A stretch of 64,000 nucleotides of DNA, taken from positions 62,001-126,000 of the forward strand of contig CAWBWL010000001.1 in NCBI GenBank assembly GCA_963792485.1. The letters run 5' to 3'. The position numbers were made by a program, and so were the translations under genes. This DNA comes from JANOYJ01 sp963792485 (GTDB lineage Bacteria > Pseudomonadota > Alphaproteobacteria > Rhizobiales > Rhizobiaceae). Below the pieces are notes generated by a model. The model had not been told where the DNA came from and ran no database searches. It saw only the letters and a program-made list of their open reading frames with translations. Positions 60,971 through 64,000 of the stretch are shown here, piece by piece (within the stretch, counting starts at the first letter, position 1; the number at the start of each line of letters is the position of its first letter).

Positions 60971-62194
60971 ATGTCCAAGTGGAAAGACGTGAAAAAAGTT
61001 GTGCTCGCCTATTCGGGCGGGCTGGATACTTCGATCATTCTAAAGTGGCTGCAGACCGAACTCGGGGCGGAAGTCGTCACATTCACCGCCGATCTCGGAC
61101 AGGGCGGCGAGCTGGAGCCGGCGCGCAAAAAGGCCGAGATGATGGGCATCAAGGACATCCGCGTGATGGATGTGCGCGAGGAATTTGTCGCCGATTTCGT
61201 CTTCCCGATGTTCCGCGCCAATGCTTTGTATGAGGGCCTCTACCTCCTCGGCACCTCCATCGCACGCCCGCTGATTTCAAAACATCTCGTCGACATTGCG
61301 CGCGAGACCGGGGCGGATGCGATTGCGCATGGGGCGACCGGCAAGGGCAATGACCAGGTGCGGTTCGAACTGTCCGCCTATGCGCTGAACCCGGACATCA
61401 AAGTCATCGCGCCCTGGCGCGACTGGGAATTCAAATCGCGCACCGATCTCATGAATTTCGCCGAGCAGCACCAGATCCCGGTGCCGAAGGACAAGAAGGG
61501 CGACGCGCCCTTCTCGGTGGATGCCAATCTCCTGCACTCCTCTTCGGAGGGCAAGGTGCTGGAAGACCCGTGGCTCGAGCCGCCGGAATTTGTGCACCAG
61601 CGCACAGTCTCGCCGATGGATGCGCCGGATGCGGTCACCGAGATCGAGATCGAGTTCAAAAAGGGCGATCCGGTCGCGCTGAACGGCAAGACGCTTTCGC
61701 CTGCGACGCTTCTCGCTGCTCTCAATGACCTTGGCCGCGACAATGGCATCGGGCGGCTGGACTTGGTCGAGAACCGGTTTGTGGGCATGAAATCGCGCGG
61801 CGTCTATGAGACGCCGGGCGGCACGATCCTTTTGCAAGCGCACCGCGCCATTGAGTCGATCACGCTCGACCGCGGCGCGGCGCATCTGAAAGATGACATC
61901 ATGCCGCGCTATGCGGAGTTGATCTATAACGGCTTCTGGTTCTCGCCGGAGAGGGAAATGCTGCAGGCGCTGATCGACAAGAGCCAGGAAGATGTGGAAG
62001 GGCTTGTGCGGCTGAAACTCTACAAGGGCAATGTGATTGTCACCGGGCGCAAGTCGGAGAAGTCGCTGTATTCGGATGCGCTGGTGACGTTTGAGGACGA
62101 CCAGGGCGCCTATGATCAGAAAGACGCGGCGGGGTTCATCAAGCTCAATGCGCTGCGGCTGCGCACGCTGGCGGCGCGCCGCCGGAACAGCTGA
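60971..62194 (+). CDS. argG: Argininosuccinate synthase
   Basis: A protein of 407 residues, normal length. The PP-loop VLAYSGGLDTSIILKWL (residues 11-27) binds ATP; IAHGATGKGNDQVRFELSAY and YETPGGTILLQAHRAIESIT are family signatures. It joins citrulline and aspartate in arginine synthesis. ATG 60971 is chosen because AGGAAG lies upstream and it gives the usual MSKWKDVKKVVLAYSGG start. The stop overlaps the next start by one base. Confidence 0.97.
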   Translation: MSKWKDVKKVVLAYSGGLDTSIILKWLQTELGAEVVTFTADLGQGGELEPARKKAEMMGIKDIRVMDVREEFVADFVFPMFRANALYEGLYLLGTSIARPLISKHLVDIARETGADAIAHGATGKGNDQVRFELSAYALNPDIKVIAPWRDWEFKSRTDLMNFAEQHQIPVPKDKKGDAPFSVDANLLHSSSEGKVLEDPWLEPPEFVHQRTVSPMDAPDAVTEIEIEFKKGDPVALNGKTLSPATLLAALNDLGRDNGIGRLDLVENRFVGMKSRGVYETPGGTILLQAHRAIESITLDRGAAHLKDDIMPRYAELIYNGFWFSPEREMLQALIDKSQEDVEGLVRLKLYKGNVIVTGRKSEKSLYSDALVTFEDDQGAYDQKDAAGFIKLNALRLRTLAARRRNS

Positions 62195-63348
62195 TGGCGA
62201 AAGTTCGGAACGCAGAAGCACGCATGTCAAAGCGGCTCGTGCTCCTGTTTCCGGGTTTCGAGCCGCTGGATGCTAAGGCGCATTTCCGGCGCTTTGTGCG
62301 GGGTGCGGAACAGACGGCCAAGGTCTGGGGCACGCGGATTGTGACCGGCGCGCTGACGCAGGACGGGCCGCTTGCTTCGTTCGAAATCGAATGTGACGGC
62401 GCGCAGACCGAACTCGTTATCTGCGATCTGGCGCCGGTGATGCGGGTGATGTCGCAGCGCAATTTTGCGGCGCGGATTGCGCGCGGGCTTTTGGCGCAAG
62501 CGGGCTTCATCTTGAATGGTACGCTGTTTTCCTACATGCGCACCAGCTGGCGCTACAGTCTGTTTTTTCTCTATCCGCTGGTGATGCTGGGCGTAATGGC
62601 GGGGTTATCCTATTGGGCCGGCACAATTGGCGGCCCGTTTGCAGCGCTGGGCCTGTTTGCCCTCCTTCTCTGGCTTGCCTGCCGCCATGCGCATTTCCTG
62701 TTGATGATGGATTTGTGGCATTACGCAAAAGCGCTGGCGGCGGGCGGAAAGCGGGAAGAGCAGAGGTTGACGGACGCTCTTTTGGATGCGGCGGAGCGCC
62801 GTGTGCAGGATCGGGCGGCGGCAAGCGGGCTCGATGAGATCGTTGCCGCCGGCCACTCCATCGGCGCGGCGCTGGCTGTCGAACTGGTCGACCGGTTGCA
62901 GGCGAAAAGCATGCAGGTTCCGGTGAACGCGCTGACGCTCGGCTCTGGTTTCCTGCAGGTCGCGCTTCATCCGAAGGCGTCACGCTTCCGCGACATGGCG
63001 AGGCGCCTGCTGCAGGGCGGCGCGCACTGGCTCGACGTTCAGGCGCTGATTGATCCGATCAATTTTCTGCACAGCCATCTGGACAGGACATACGCGATTG
63101 CGGCGCCAAACTATCGCGAGATCATAATCCGCATGAGACACCTTCTCAGCCCGCAGACCTATCACCGCATCAAGTTCGACATGTTCCGCGTTCACCGCCA
63201 GTTTGTGCTGCCGGTGGAGGTGAAGCAGGGCTTTTCATTTCACATGATAATTGCGGGCCCCGCGCCATTTTCTGCTATTGTCCGGCAGGGCGGGCTTGTT
63301 GATACTGAAATCTCACAGGGGCCACCGCATGCAAAAGCATCAGCTTGA
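62194..63348 (+). CDS. Alpha/beta-hydrolase-like membrane protein
   Basis: A protein of 384 residues (an internal ATG at 62224 would remove 10). LVLLFPGFEPLDAKAHFRRF opens the fold; two helices lie near residues 123-165 (FFLYPLVMLGVMAGLSYW, then FAALGLFALLLWLA), and the lipase-type nucleophile elbow AAGHSIGAALAVEL is near residue 225. The family is common in Hyphomicrobiales as an uncharacterised protein. It could act on lipids at the inner membrane. It starts at the argG stop (TGATG) and overlaps prlC by 20 nt. Confidence 0.7.
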   Translation: MAKVRNAEARMSKRLVLLFPGFEPLDAKAHFRRFVRGAEQTAKVWGTRIVTGALTQDGPLASFEIECDGAQTELVICDLAPVMRVMSQRNFAARIARGLLAQAGFILNGTLFSYMRTSWRYSLFFLYPLVMLGVMAGLSYWAGTIGGPFAALGLFALLLWLACRHAHFLLMMDLWHYAKALAAGGKREEQRLTDALLDAAERRVQDRAAASGLDEIVAAGHSIGAALAVELVDRLQAKSMQVPVNALTLGSGFLQVALHPKASRFRDMARRLLQGGAHWLDVQALIDPINFLHSHLDRTYAIAAPNYREIIIRMRHLLSPQTYHRIKFDMFRVHRQFVLPVEVKQGFSFHMIIAGPAPFSAIVRQGGLVDTEISQGPPHAKASA

Positions 63349-64000
63349 CACCGCGCCGCTGACAAACTGGAACGGCCCGCACGGCCTGCCGGAGTTTGAC
63401 CAGATCGCTGACAGCGATTTTGCCGCCGCCTTTGATGTGGCGATGGCGGCGCATAATGCGCAGATTTCGGCCATTGCCGGCAATGCGGCCGAGGCGACGC
63501 TTGCGAACACGCTGGAGGCGCTGGAGCTGGCGGGCGATCCGCTGTCGCGGGTGTCGTCGATTTTCTGGCTGAAGGCGGGCGCGCATACCAATCCGGCAGA
63601 TTCAAGAGACTGGAGCGCGAGATATCGCCGAAAATCTCGCGGCATTTCTCGGCGATCGGCATGAACAAGGCGCTGTTTGCGCGGGTCGATGCGCTGTATC
63701 AGAAGCGGGACTCGATGGGTCTGGACGGCGAGACCAGGCGGGTCCTGGAAAAATCCTGGAAAGGCTTTGTGCGCGCCGGGGCACGGCTGGAGCCGGAGGC
63801 GCAAAAACGCCTTGCCGACATCAACAGCGCGCTGGCGCTGAACGGGGCGCGGTTCGGGCAAAATGTCTTGGCGGATGAAAAGAGCTGGGCACTTTTCATT
63901 GAGCAGCCGGCGGATATGGCCGGGCTGCCGGGTGGTCTGACAGCGTCGATGAAACAGGCGGCAGCGGAGGCTGGCCGTCCGGACAGCCATGCGGTCACCC
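63329..64000 (+). CDS. prlC: Oligopeptidase A (M3 family), N-terminal part, one frameshift
   Basis: Starts at ATG 63329 (MQKHQLDTAPLTNWNGPHGL), with CAGGGG upstream, inside the end of the previous gene. The sequence to SIFWLKAGAHTNPA is in one frame. After ~63597-63600 it continues in another as FKRLEREISPKISRHFSAIG, MNKALFARVDALYQKRDSMG and on to the window edge. Oligopeptidase A degrades signal peptides and short peptides; its HEFGH zinc site lies beyond the window. The indel is in a conserved stretch and is probably a consensus error. Confidence 0.9.

Overview
This 64 kb, GC-rich window looks like chromosome from an alphaproteobacterium, most likely of the order Hyphomicrobiales (Rhizobiales). 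The evidence is synteny and family content: proA-nadD-rsfS-rlmH at the left edge, ubiH beside tesB-glnK-amtB, acnA divergent from ccmA, and typical alphaproteobacterial families such as IalB, DUF2794, DUF1223 and a RpoE-like ECF sigma factor. I see no rRNA, tRNA, CRISPR array, prophage or recognisable insertion sequence.

Layout. 0-2.1 kb is a housekeeping run (proA end, nadD, rsfS, rlmH). 2.1-21.8 kb is a surface-glycan locus: two giant GT-C-like membrane glycosyltransferases, a GT2 glycosyltransferase and a Wzx-like flippase read rightward. A tight leftward operon follows, with a glutaminase/PP-loop sugar amidotransferase, two methyltransferases, an ATP-grasp ligase and a HAD hydrolase, plus a YdcF-like protein. 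A polysaccharide deacetylase and a large secreted protein read rightward. 22-35 kb holds LysE, three tandem small membrane proteins behind rlmN, IalB, an ECF sigma factor, DUF1232, phhB, thpR, tesA with its divergent ABC exporter, a BI-1 protein and a GNAT. 35-44 kb contains a candidate structured RNA, stress and VOC genes, a kinase-kinase-glycosyltransferase-phosphatase cluster and a seven-repeat propeller protein with a protease-like N-terminus. 44-56 kb is core metabolism: acnA, an orphan ccmA, two ammonium transporters, glnK under a clear sigma-54 promoter, tesB, ubiH, msrA and creD. 56-64 kb is more accessory: OsmC, GNAT, an Ala/Gly repeat protein, a duplicated gene of unknown function and a truncated relative, an acidic repeat protein paired with a 2OG-Fe(II) oxygenase, then argG, a lipase-like membrane protein and the start of prlC.

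Reading frames are unreliable in places. Between about 11.0 and 19.4 kb at least twenty frame changes break seven consecutive genes, although their active-site motifs remain intact. Single indels also break rlmN, lysE, ubiH and prlC, and in-frame stops interrupt an amtB and a phosphotransferase gene. Because conserved housekeeping genes are hit, consensus error in the assembly is the simplest explanation. The clustering still leaves local gene decay possible.

The best candidates for something undescribed are: (1) the secreted EGNE-repeat protein, a strong intergenic hairpin and the 2OG-Fe(II) oxygenase, downstream of five GTCAGC/GCTGAC hexamers spaced about 11 bp apart; (2) the near-identical 0.85 kb gene-plus-leader repeat at 22 and 58 kb; (3) the glutaminase fused to an N-acetyl-sugar amidotransferase-like domain; and (4) a structured RNA candidate at 35.2 kb.
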